Positions 51,061 through 62,040 of a DNA stretch of 64,000 bases are shown in pieces (within the stretch, counting starts at the first letter, position 1; every line of letters begins with the position of its first letter). This DNA is from Corydoras sp. C115. Taxonomy: Eukaryota; Chordata; Actinopteri; Siluriformes; Callichthyidae. Both the position numbers and the translations under genes were made by a program. Under the pieces are notes generated by a model that was given only the letters and a program-made list of their open reading frames with translations, searched no databases and was not told the DNA's origin. The stretch covers positions 669,001-733,000 of the forward strand of contig JAFMOC010000038.1 in NCBI GenBank assembly GCA_019802505.1, written 5' to 3'.

Positions 51061-51359
51061 TGATGACCGCGCTGAAATCTGCGCATGCGCGGTACATCTC
51101 TCCGTTTATTCCAGCGCACCCGCAGTCTATCTCCGCCCACACAGACGTGCGCGTGCCCGCTCCTCTCTTTGGGAATGTTATTTATGGTAGGCGCGCTCCC
51201 GACACCGTTACTGGCGCTTTAACACTGTCACCGCGTTTACAATGTCACACCTTACAGGAGAACCGCGAGTTTCTGCTTCTGCAGCAAACACAGAAGCTCC
51301 GTCGTGATTAAATCGGCTGGAATCGAGTGAGCTGTGAAAGTGGGATTTAAGGCGCTCTG
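51061..51359 (+). promoter_or_regulatory. GC-rich promoter region with NRF1-type site
   Basis: CpG density jumps relative to the flanks. A perfect GCGCATGCGC palindrome lies at 51081-51090, the same motif as in the hnrnpc promoter. A plus-strand exon with a strong GTAAGT donor ends at 51380. The formin is transcribed away on the other strand, so a shared two-way promoter is possible but not shown. Confidence 0.6.
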
Positions 51360-51380
51360 ATGACGTCCGCTCTGTTATCT
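51360..51380 (+). CDS. Candidate first exon of the plus-strand gene
   Basis: An ATG gives MTSALLS and then the donor TCT|GTAAGT, phase 0. The exon could equally be untranslated, with translation beginning at 53829. Confidence 0.35.
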
Positions 51381-51610
51381 GTAAGTAACGTCCAAACATC
51401 CTGACACTGGACTCATCAACTGTCCACACCAACTTACTTTAGTCTTCTTTTCTGTTTTCTTGACGTAATTAAATGGACGCCGCTGTGAAAACTGTTAATT
51501 GTTCTAAACGGAGTTGCGCGGCTCTTTATTTTGGGTGGTTAGAGTCCATCTATGTGTAAGAGGAATCGAGCGGGCGGATTACGCAATGAACTGGGCTCAG
51601 CTCCAAAATG

Positions 51611-52454
51611 CATACTTACATACTAAATACTTACATACTAAATACTTACATACTAAATACTTACACACTAAATACTTACATACTAAATACTTACACACGA
51701 AATACTTACATACGAAATACTTACACACTAAATACTTACATACTAAATACTTACACACTAAATACTTACACACTAAATACTTACACACTAAATACTTACA
51801 TACTAAATACTTACACACTAAATACTTACACACTAAATACTTACACACGAAATACTTACATACGAAATACTTACACACTAAATACTTACACACTAAATAC
51901 TTACATACTAAATACTTACACACTAAATACTTACACACTAAATACTTACACACTAAATACTTACACACTAAATACTTACACACGAAATACTTACATACGA
52001 AATACTTACATACTAAATACTTACACACTAAATACTTACACACTAAATACTTACATACTAAATACTTACATACTAAACACTTACATACTAAACACTTACA
52101 TACTAAATACTTACATACTAAACACTTGCATACTAAATACTTGCATACTAAACACTTGCATATTAAATACTTACATACTAAATACTTACATACTAAATAC
52201 TTACACACTAAACACTTACATACGAAATACTTACATACGAAATACTTACATACTAAACACTTACATACGAAATACTTACATACTAAACATTTACATACGA
52301 AATACTTACATACTAAACATTTACATACGAAATACTTACATACAAAATACTTACATACTAAACACTTACATACTCAACACTTACATACTAAATACTTACA
52401 TACTAAACACTTACATACTAAACACTTACATACTAAACACTTACATACTAAATA
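51611..52454. repeat. Minisatellite, about 56 copies of a 15-bp unit
   Basis: The unit is 'ttacatactaaatac' with point variants (cacacta, tacgaaa, aaacac). The period is exactly 15, so all reading frames that avoid stop codons stay open for long distances on both strands. These give repeated LHTKY or ILNTY on the plus strand and VCKYL on the minus strand. I regard none of them as protein. It lies about 230 bases below the candidate first exon's donor, that is in the first intron. Confidence 0.98.
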
Positions 52455-52539
52455 GTACGTGCGCTTCAGTGCTGACATTCCACAGAGGTTTTAATGGCTG
52501 ATCAATTGATGTGTACGATCGCGCACACACCAGACCATT

Positions 52540-52897
52540 CATTCATTCATTCATTCATTCATTATCTCCCGCTTTATCCTCTATTAGGGTCGCGGTGGGG
52601 TTCCCCATGCCCATCCAGGGGAGAACGTCTCGGGCGCTGGGCAGATAGACCCAGGACAGGGCGCCAATCCATCGCTGGGCACACACTCACTCACACAGAC
52701 ACACTCTATATGGGGCAATTTGGAGAATTCAATTGACTTGATCCATGTTTTTGGACTGTGTGAGGAAAGCGGAGAACCCGGAGGAAACCCACGCGGACAC
52801 GGGGAGAACATGGAAACTCCACCCAGATGGGGATTCGAACCGGGAATCCCTAGCGCTGAGAGGCAAACGTGCTAACCACTAAGCCACCGTGCCGCCC
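52540..52897 (-). mobile_element. Young tRNA-derived SINE (family A) with 14-bp target duplication
   Basis: It is the cleanest family A copy, on the minus strand, with head boxes and body intact and a GAAT-repeat 3' end. Flanks 'cacaccagaccatt' at 52526-52539 and 52898-52911 are identical, so the insertion is recent. Confidence 0.96.
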
Positions 52898-53828
52898 CAC
52901 ACCAGACCATTATATTCAAAAACCATGGCCATTAATCGATACAGAGTTGCTTCCACTTTGGAACTATATTTTCTTCCATTTCTTAATGCATGCCCACGAA
53001 TTTAAGATGTTTCTGTTCTTGTTCCCATTTAGTCCAAAAAGTATTAAGATTGCTCATTATATTAAAAAAAATAATTTAATGCCTGCAACACACTTCAAAA
53101 ATAATGTGACAGAGACATGTTTCCCTCTGTGTAACATAATATGTGGTTTTCATTAAACATTTTATTTATTTTGGTAAAAAAATACAATTTCCCCCCTCAA
53201 AAATGGCTAAAAACATGAACTAATTCATTCAGCAACTCCCCAAATTAATGGCAAATTAATGGCTTAATGGCCTATATATATTAGATAGTAAAAGATTAAA
53301 ACTAAATTATTTGCAAAGTTTCATTGGGAAATTGGAACTTTTCGAAAATTTTCTCTTCCAACCGAATTAAATTGTCAGATCCAAACATGATACCATCACC
53401 TGTTACATTAATATGCGATGTTATTAAATGGTTTAACTTTAATAAACTTTACACTGTCACAACCTAACTTTTTAAATGGGTTGCAGACATTAATTATAAA
53501 CAAATTTCAAAGAAAGATTAGTAAAATCAGTGGAAACCTTTTTTGGTACATTTATTAGTTAAATAGAGGTTTGAGAGAAACAACTAATCATAGACTCTTA
53601 TGTTCATGCATTATTTATTATAAGAATGTAGAAGTTACTGATTTGAATAGTTTTGTTGTTTGCAAGAAAATACTCAAACCTAATGAAAAAAAAGGAAAAC
53701 ATAATATCTGTAATATAATGTTTACTAATATGCCATTGTAAGTCAGCAGAGATAATGCAGAAAGCCACATTCAAATAACAATAATATTCAACTAGGTATA
53801 GTTCTATGGTTGAACGAGGAAGACCGAG

Positions 53829-53888
53829 ATGGAGGTGACGAGGAGACAAGATTCCAGTGGCCAGTTTTCTGACAATTCAGACTGTGAG
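53829..53888 (+). CDS. Unknown gene, exon with probable start
   Basis: It encodes MEVTRRQDSSGQFSDNSDCE, with a stop codon (TGA) 18 bases upstream in the same frame. The donor GAG|GTACAG is good. The acceptor is not clear: AG dinucleotides at about 53796, 53802 and 53818 are all candidates. Confidence 0.55.
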
Positions 53889-56800
53889 GTACAGAGGGGT
53901 GTGTGTGTGTGTGTGTGTGAGGGAGTGAGTGACCGAGTGAGTGACTGAATAAGTGTGGTAGAAAGCATATTCGTGTGTGCATTGCATCTGAATACTCATT
54001 TTAGCTATTGATATAAAAAGTTACACTTGTTGCAATAAGATGGAACGACTCTGAGATCTTAATTGGGAATATAAAGTACCAATCGAATTTTGTCTAATTG
54101 TGACTCAACCTAATAATAATACCAGTAATATTTTATTTTAACTGAAAAATATACTTGCAAATGTATTTTCTGTAGTACTCTTAAAGCATATTAATTGTTT
54201 GCACTAACAGGAGAAGTATATCTCCAGAAGGTGCTGGCACATCAGGCAAACGAAAGTCTCCAAAAAAACAAAATGACATTAGCCCATTATACCAATATAG
54301 CAGTATGTCTTTTGCTATGAAGGCAATAATTGTCACCGTCAGATGGAAAGCATTAGAAATCATTGTGTAACAACAGGCAGATAGCCTGTGTGATTAGTTA
54401 TCGTATTTTTGAAATTGCGCTTTTCAGGTGATGTTTTTTAAACCCTGACATTCTCCTGTGCAATTTGTTGTACTTTAGTGGTTTTAAAAGCAACTTCACA
54501 TAATAATGGATCCTCCATAATGCTCTGGAAGGATTGAGGTTGTATTTTTTATGTGCAGTACTTTGGTCCTTTTGGATTTGTTTTTTCTCTTGTGTTCCAT
54601 CTTAATCAACAAGAAATCCTAGGTTTTGAAAATCATAGTTTTGTGTGTGTCATTTTCTTTGTTTAATATAATATTCTGGTTTTCCTTTATCCCATGTTTA
54701 AACAGGACCTTAGCACATTTTACAGATATTCAGAAGTTTTCACAAGTCTTCTAAATGATTTTCCAGTGCACCTTTTTCATAACACATTACCAAATTATCT
54801 CTATTTGAATGAATTAACAATTCAAACAAAAAAAAATTGTGCTGATTATCTTCAGCGAAACCTCTTGCTGCAGCTTCTATTTTTAATTACAGTGTGTTCA
54901 CACTTGGGTGGTTTAATTTACTTTAAACAAACTCTGGTGTAAAGCATCATTCATTGAACAAGTGTGAATGCGGGCATCTTAACTTTGATGCAAAATAAAT
55001 AAGTGGACAAAATATGAGCAGGTGCATCTTGTTTCACTTTCAAATGAACTGTGGTTAGATTAAACACAGAGTGTAAACACAGAGAAGACTAAATTAACTA
55101 CACACAAGGTAAGATGCTAAATAATACAATACTAAAATTCTATACAAATATATATTTATACAAATGTGAATCATGATTTACCAGCACAATATTTGTTATA
55201 GGTATGCAACAAGCCTTTAAATGATTTCTTTATATGCACTTGAGTGTTGAGGCTTAAAATACTATTCAGCACTATTAAAATATTATTCAAATTCAGCACA
55301 GCAAAACAGCATTAATTATTAAAAGGCTGTCCAATCAGAGACTATACATGTCAAAACTTTTGGTTATTTGTTTAAAAAAAGCAGTGTTAACTGTAAAGCA
55401 GCAGATATTACAGATAATAAAGCATAGATATTACTAACACAGAATTTTTATTCTGTGAATTGGGACAATTCATACCCATATAGCTTTTATGGTATGTGGG
55501 GCATCAGTGGCTAACGTATAGAGCTGTTAACTAAAAGCTTTGGTTTAAAGTTTCAGTGCAACCACTTTTCACTGTTGGGCCCCTGAAGAGGGTCTGTAAT
55601 CCTCTTATTGTTTAAATTGTAATGTACTCTAATCTATTACTAAATATTGAATGCTCCAGATATCATGATTTAAGTTGAGTTCATTTGCATCGTAACTAAA
55701 ATGAAGATTTAATTCAAGATTACAATCAAATAAAAATGTAAAAAGTGCAAACCACAGCTTAGACACTGTTGTAGATTTTTCTTTAACATTCCCTGTCCTA
55801 GGAGAGCAGCCTGAAGTGTAACGAATGTGGAAAAAACAGGGCTATAATGGCAAGTTACTCTGAGGGCTATGGTACTGAGGTGAGTAGGTGTTTGTGAGAA
55901 ACAGTCATATTAAGAGGCACTGCAGAAATGTTTGTGCATTTGCTCATACCTATGACTCATGTGGCAGGAGGAGTGTGTCCAGTCTGATCCTCAACGAGAA
56001 AGTGATGCAGATGCAGACATAGAGGATGCAGATAGCAGGTAAATGACTCATTCCCAAGTCACTGAAAGTGTGCTCACAGAGTTTCCAATTTTGCAGGTGC
56101 AGCTGTAGTGGATGATGCATGAATTAAACCCAAAATATACAGCACATATTAGTTCAGCATAATTGTACATCAACTTAATATGGATGTTACCTTTTTGATA
56201 TTTAGATTATAGATAGTGTGAAGATCTTTACATTTGGTCATTTTGTAGACACTTTTATCCAAAGCACAGATTTTGAATAATGGCTAATAACGTTCATATA
56301 ATTATCAAACCTTTATTTTGATGTAATTCAATAGTCTAATGTTTATATACACATCAACTGAACTTAATTACTAATTTGTTGACTTATTTTGTAAACACCA
56401 CATATTTACTTTCATACTTGTGTCAATGTGTTCTATTTGCTCAGACAACAATCGGTGGGCTCTCTTCAGCGAATCAGCTCCCGGAAGCGTCGACGACAAA
56501 AAATAGCGAGGCAGGATACAACAGAGAGTGAGGATGATGGGGGCCAGAGCTACAGGAGCCACCGCTGGAGTCTGAGACTTAGTCCTCATCGCACACCAAG
56601 CAAAACCATACTAGAGGTGCTACAATCCTAACATTCTTCATCCAACTTCATGGATCCAAATGTCATCCCCTGTGCCTTCAAAAATGTATATCACATTCTA
56701 AACATTAATATATTTTATCTAAATGTTGTAAATGAATATTCATACTAAGAATTAAATGTTTTTCAAAATAAAAAAAAATACTCATAACTTAATAGTCATA

Positions 56801-58624
56801 ATTTATTGAAGAAGGTGAACTGAACCTGATCCTGTAATCTGATTTCTACCAACCGCTAGGTATGCTATGCTAAAGAAATCCACTAGATGTCACGGTGTCA
56901 CTTGATAGTATGGCGTTTTCTTTCTTACCTTTAGACGAGCTCTAGCATACATGAAAAAAAACTGGATCAAATGCAGAATATGCTCTTGTGCTGCTGGCAC
57001 CACACAGATTGCTGCTGGCACCAGACAATATTTCTAAAAAGCAGTAAAACTTAATACAATTAACATTTTTTTTACTATATGGTGGATTGTGTTCTGCCTA
57101 CAAGTTACTATTTTCAAGATTAGGTAGAGGTATATATTTAAAGGTTGGAGTCTATAAAAAAAAAACACAAATTGTGTCCAATATTTCTAAAGATTTTTTT
57201 TCTTTTTCTTTGTGAGGACGTGTGGGGGTAAATTCCCGGGTTACATTGACACCAAACAAATTTCATCAGGAAGGTTATTCTGAATTATCTTTCATTACAT
57301 TATTGCATTAGTACATTTTTACTTATTAAATTATTATTAACTACAAAACTATTATATTAAATAATTAAATAAAGCAACAGTTTTAGGAAGACTAGTTCTT
57401 GTTCTTTCATGGCTGTGTACTTAGGGGGCAGCTGTAGGCTTGTGGTTAAAGAACCAGCCTTGCAACCCGAAGGTCCCTAAGCACCTAAACCCAATTGCTC
57501 CCCGGGTGCCTTATACAAGGCAGTCCACTGTTCTGGACACGTGTGCTTACTTAACTAGAGTGTATATATTTGTGGGTTTCACTGTGTGGATGGGTTAAAC
57601 AGATGGGACAAATTCCTCTGTTTGTAAGCACAGTAGGCAAAACAGATCACTTTATCAGTTTAACATAATATACATCTAGGTTAAGCAGGAAGCATAACTT
57701 TAAATCAGTTTGACATTTAGGCAAATACATAACAATTGTGCAAAGCCTGAACATTAACATGGGTTCTGTTTTGATTCACACAAGTTAAGAAAAATGTCTA
57801 CACATGTCTTCTGTGTAGACAACTCTTTTTTTTAATCACTTATCTCTTTCTATCACTTTCTTTGAATTGTGACAGTCTGTTCATGAACACTTTTGTTGCT
57901 CTTTTCTTGCCATTGGATAAAAGCTTGCCTTTCATAAAAAGCTTGGCCATGTAGTTATTTTGTATAAGCCCCACCCCTCCTCAACCCTAGATCCCTAGTG
58001 TAGGATTAAGTGGAAGATAATGAGATGAGTTATCTAAATAAAAAACTTAATTATTTAAATTAAATGTCACGCCAAGCTCTGGTAACCAGTAGGTGGTGCG
58101 GGGTCAGCACAATGTGAAAATTAAAGCTAATTTAAATAATAATGTAATCTGGTATAACAATTATACATATTTTATATTGTGTGTGTGCTATTCATTCAGT
58201 TGGGAGCAACCTTTGGATGCTCTGTAGTCCTATTTACAATGATTCAGATCCAGACAATTTCATGGTGAAGGTTTTTCTGAGGTAGGTCACCAAGTCTTAT
58301 CTGAATAGTAGTTTACAGATAATACAATCAGGGAGGCATTTAGTATATCCGATTTACATATCACCTTTAAAATGTTGAAGGAAACTGGAGTACCCAGAGA
58401 AAAGCCACTCAGGCACAGAGATTTTTCTATTAGGATATTACATATATTATTATAACTCACAACTCTAGATTAAGTATTTGTATTCTGTATGACCTGCAAT
58501 TCAGTTTAATTAATGAGTAATGAGATTTTGACAGACCTATTTTTCTCTCTCTCACACTCTTGCCCTCCTTTTCTGTCCTTCTCTCACTTTCACACTCTCT
58601 TTCTTTCAGGAGAGTGTTTCTCAG
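53829..58624 (+). CDS. Unrecognised plus-strand gene of small exons
   Basis: Five exons keep one frame through matching phases: 53829-53888, 55802-55879, 55968-56038, 56445-56616 and the 15-base exon 58610-58624. The product starts MEVTRRQDSSGQFSDNSDCE and has a CNECGK knuckle-like piece, a highly acidic run (ESDADADIEDADSR), a basic cluster RKRRRQKIAR that could be a nuclear signal, and a Ser/Arg stretch (SHRWSLRLSPHRTPSK). No catalytic or membrane domain is seen, and I do not recognise the family. Without the last splice, the fourth exon runs on to VLQS and a stop at 56631, with an AATAAA near 56765, so a short form of about 131 residues is possible. Further exons may lie beyond 64 kb. The splice phases argue that this is a real gene. 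Confidence 0.6.
53899..53945. repeat. (GT)n and GAGT short repeat
   Basis: About ten GT units and a few GAGT units lie just inside the intron after the probable start exon. Confidence 0.85.
55495..55610 (+). mobile_element. Decayed tRNA-like SINE fragment
   Basis: 'gcatcagtggctaacgtata' and 'ggtttaaagtttcagtgcaa' suggest worn A and B boxes, followed by 'gttgggcccctgaaga'. Confidence 0.4.
55802..55879 (+). CDS. Unknown gene, exon with CNECGK motif
   Basis: Acceptor CCCTGTCCTAG, donor GAG|GTGAGT, 26 codons in phase 0, encoding ESSLKCNECGKNRAIMASYS and EGYGTE. Confidence 0.65.
55968..56038 (+). CDS. Unknown gene, acidic exon
   Basis: Acceptor TGGCAG, donor AGCAG|GTAAAT, 71 bases encoding EECVQSDPQRESDADADIED and ADS, phase 0 in and phase 2 out. 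Confidence 0.65.
56228..56275 (-). mobile_element. Fish SINE tail fragment
   Basis: 'acatttggtcattttgtaga' and 'cacttttatccaaagca' are the common fish SINE tail in reverse. There is no head. Confidence 0.55.
56445..56616 (+). CDS. Unknown gene, basic/Ser-rich exon
   Basis: Acceptor TTCTATTTGCTCAG. It encodes RQQSVGSLQRISSRKRRRQK, IARQDTTESEDDGGQSYRSH and RWSLRLSPHRTPSKTILE. The donor GAG|GTGCTA is weak. Reading on gives a stop after four codons and an AATAAA near 56765, so this may also serve as a last exon. Confidence 0.65.
57424..57640 (+). mobile_element. tRNA-derived SINE (family C), plus orientation
   Basis: Head 'gctgtaggcttgtggttaaa' and 'ccttgcaacccgaaggtccc', body 'cccaattgctccccgggtgc' and 'agtccactgttctggacacg'. 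The end is 'ggttaaacagatgggacaaa' and 'ttcctctgtttgtaagcaca'. It is the mirror of the copy at 24.9 kb. Confidence 0.75.
57965..58035 (+). mobile_element. SINE tail fragment
   Basis: 'gtgtaggattaagtggaaga' and 'taatgagatga' match the 'aggataaagcgggagataat' tail of family A in worn form. Confidence 0.5.
58610..58624 (+). CDS. Unknown gene, 15-base microexon
   Basis: A long pyrimidine tract and TTTCAG precede GAGAGTGTTTCTCAG, followed by GTAAGA. It adds ESVSQ in phase 0 to the exon at 56445-56616. Both splice signals are strong. Confidence 0.5.
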
Positions 58625-60086
58625 GTAAGACCTCTGGTAATTTGTCGCTGTAACACTACGGACAACTTGACTGCTTCAGACCAGCCCCAAATAGGAAAAC
58701 AGTCCCTGAGTTTATGGCCTTTATCTGAGTCTTTATCCCTATTCTTCCTCTTTATTATCCTTCCTATTGTAATATCTTTTATAATCCTGTTTTTTTCATT
58801 CTTCTTTCCTTGGATTAATACCTGACAACCACTGCAACCGATAACTCGTAAAATAGATTTCCTTTTGGTTTCAAGCTTGCCTTCAGGTGTGTTCAATGTT
58901 ATTAAAAGCACAAAATGTTTTCAATATTAGCTGAAAACCTATCTTGCAGTCGTCTTTAGTTTCACTGCAATTGGTACATAGTAATTAGTAGATTTTGTTT
59001 GATTTAGTTAGAACGACCCCTACAGAACGACCCCTACACATTTGTGTGCACTTAAACATATTTTATTGTTACAGAATTTTGGAAATTTGTGTCTTTTGTT
59101 AATTTATTTAACATTATTTGGGTTTCATGATCCATATTAGAGCATTTACATATGACAGTTATGAAAATGAAAACAGTACTAAACAAACTTTGCCTGTTAA
59201 AATGGAGTCTTACAACTTTTAGTTCAAAGTGTAAAAACAGAGTTCATGTCTATTACCTCATGTCATGCAGTGTCTCAGTACGTATGTGAGCACATACTTT
59301 AGTGTAAATGGTCCAAAGCATCACATGTGCATGGAATACAAAGATGAACAATGGTAATGAATAAAACTATGCAATGTACAGGCAGTGATATTTTAATGTG
59401 CTCATTAGGAAATATTTTGCTCTGTATTCTTAACCATGAGAAGCAGATAGTGATGTAATAACTATAGTTAATGTAATTACTGGTCAATAAACCAACTTAT
59501 TGTTTTTGGTGTAGTAAAGTCACAAAGGACTTAACCCACTAGTAATAATCTGAAGCTATATTGTAATAATTAACACTAACTTTAACTTTGTTTTTAGCTG
59601 TTATTACACTAACAGTAGTTCTTACATCACTGGCTGCTCAACATGCTTAAAAGTCGACAAAACTCAACTGATGCATTCAGTTTGTGATAAGTGGCAGAAT
59701 TTATGAGTATGTTAGTATTTTAATTCTCGCTCTAGTTAATTCTAATAGTTCTGGTGATAAATATGCTTTCGTGAGAAATAGTTAATTTAGATTATTCTTT
59801 TCATTACATGGTTTTGTACTCATATTTTGTATTTAGTGTTATGCATAATACATCTGTGCATTTATCCTGACACCATCAACATCATCTGCCTTCTTTTTCA
59901 TAACCATGAATCTACTTTGAATTGCTTTGAATTGACTTGTATGTTTACGACTGATCTTGGCTCCAGATTTTCACACAATAAAACATGATTGTTTCACAGC
60001 AGATGACTGTTGTTTAAAATATTATGTCATGTAAATTAATTTTGAACATGCTTTCTATAACTTTAAGATAAAAAAAACACAAGTCC
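58625..60086. other. Unique AT-rich DNA
   Basis: No exon that would continue the plus-strand gene was recognised. A 96-codon minus frame at 58621-58911 overlaps the microexon and has no family features. Confidence 0.45.
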
Positions 60087-60090
60087 ATGA

Positions 60091-60123
60091 GATATATATA
60101 TATATATAGCAGTAAATATAGTA

Positions 60124-60198
<75 letters not shown>
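60091..60198. repeat. (TA)n microsatellite, interrupted
   Basis: Two TA tracts are separated by 'gcagtaaatatagtag'. The flank 'tagtagtaaa' repeats after the second tract, hinting at a small internal duplication. Confidence 0.95.
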
Positions 60199-60201
<3 letters not shown>

Positions 60202-62022
60202 GTAAAGTACACAAAAATAAAGCATATCATAATTTTACTGTAAAACCTTTTTTTTTGTCAACATATATTAAACTTAAATGTTTTCTAAACTAAAAAATCT
60301 AAGTTAACATACTGTATACTGACAGGTGTCAGAAGTTCATTATAGAACTGAAGACTGACAGATACAGACACGCACACACATACACACACATGTTTTGGCA
60401 TTGTGGGTAATTTACAAAGACTTCCATCTATTCCAAGTCTTATTTCCTTTGTAAGGTCTTGTCATGTTCATCCTGTTGCTCATTCTGTCCTCCATATTGT
60501 TACTAATTTCTACAATATATCCCAAACCTCTTCAGAAATAAGGTTTGTAAGAACCTGATATTAGTACCGCACCTAAGGTACACATTTCAGCAGGGCACAC
60601 ACAGTCATGACACCAACATGCAATGCCTTGTATGAGAATAACTGAATAACTGTCCATCAGTACTATAACAGTTTTAAAATATTAATATGTAAGTGATGTA
60701 AATGATGTAAAAAAGCAAAAAAACTACCAATAAACAGGAATATAGATTTATATTCTATGTACACATGATGCAGGACAGATTTTCTGTTGTTTATTCTCTA
60801 AAGTGGTAATGCTGTTTACTCAAGGTTGTCTCCATGGGTTTCAAGTAGATGCCATTCTTTGGCTGTGGAGGAGCAACTTGATTCCTCCTGACTCAGTAAG
60901 AATCTTATTTCTCTGATCTAATGTCAGCCTGTCACATGCTATTTCAGCTATGCCTCCAAAATTTCTGCAGTAGTCAAGGACTGGGTGAGAAAAATAGATA
61001 CTGCTTAAAGTTTCTTGTTCAATAAGGTATAAAAGCTTATAGAAATTACTATGAAGCTTACTCATTTAAACACTACATCCATATGCTAAATGAATATGTG
61101 CAAGTGATTCATGCTTATGTATAGTCATATTATACATAACACTAGAGCCTACATCAAATCTGTTTTTCTTTTTACAGTTTTACAACTAATATGTTTTGGT
61201 TAAAAGAGTTCAGTTTATTCTTCATTTTCTCAAAATTACATAAAAATCCGTTGTCATTATTTACCCCCACCCTCACATACAATAAACAATAGCTGAATGT
61301 TATATGCATTAGACTTATTACAATAAAGGATTCATTTTAATTGAGTTCATTGTGTTATATTGACACATAGGTTTTAAGGTACTGTGGGTCAACAACAAGC
61401 TCATGCTCATCAGCGTTCAACATTCTTGACAGATGGCCCAAAGTACTTGTAATGATTTGCTGGTGTTTTGCCAAACAGGGTGCTAACCAGGCACAATCTT
61501 CATAACTCTAACTTGATTCCTTAAATCAAAATGGTGTTTCACTTTTTTATATAAATATATAAAAAAAAGATGTGTGCACCATGTGACATGGATCTTCAAT
61601 TTTTCTTTATATCTTTAGCATTAAACAGTATAACCTAACAATCTAATAAGACATCCACATTTAATCTCAGACTAAACTTGATTAGCTGTCCACATCTGGA
61701 AAGATGATCAATTGTTTTTTTACAATAATGTAATTGTAAATTTTAAATAGTTTGGGGGTGGCCTTCCTGGATTGCTAAGCAATAACAAATTGCTCAGTGA
61801 AATCATGACTGACAAAAAGACCTTCTGTTCAACAGTCAATCATTAAGTATGACTGCTTGATTGAGTAATACATTTAAATTGAGAATAGGTATGTAAAAAA
61901 CTTAAAATACAATAAAACATTGTTTTAAATGGATTTATAGAACTTTAAATCTAAAACCCCATAAGTCTAAAGCAAAGACTTTGTCCCTCCCTAAACGGTA
62001 AACCTTGAGCAATCTAAGACTC
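60199..62022. other. Unique AT-rich DNA
   Basis: No gene, RNA or intact repeat recognised. Confidence 0.45.
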
Positions 62023-62040
62023 GGGGGGGGGGGGGGGGGG
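62023..62040. repeat. Poly-G run of about 18 bases
   Basis: An uninterrupted G tract in otherwise AT-rich DNA. Its length is likely variable or a sequencing-sensitive point. Confidence 0.95.

Noticed and set aside
51514..52501. Open frames of about 200-310 codons made of repeated LHTKY, ILNTY or VCKYL
   Set aside because: They come from a 15-bp tandem repeat without stop codons. Equally long frames exist on both strands, and there is no codon bias or domain.
2933..62040. CRISPR-like array or prokaryotic operon
   Set aside because: The tandem repeats have no unique spacers, and the splice-bearing genes show the DNA is eukaryotic.
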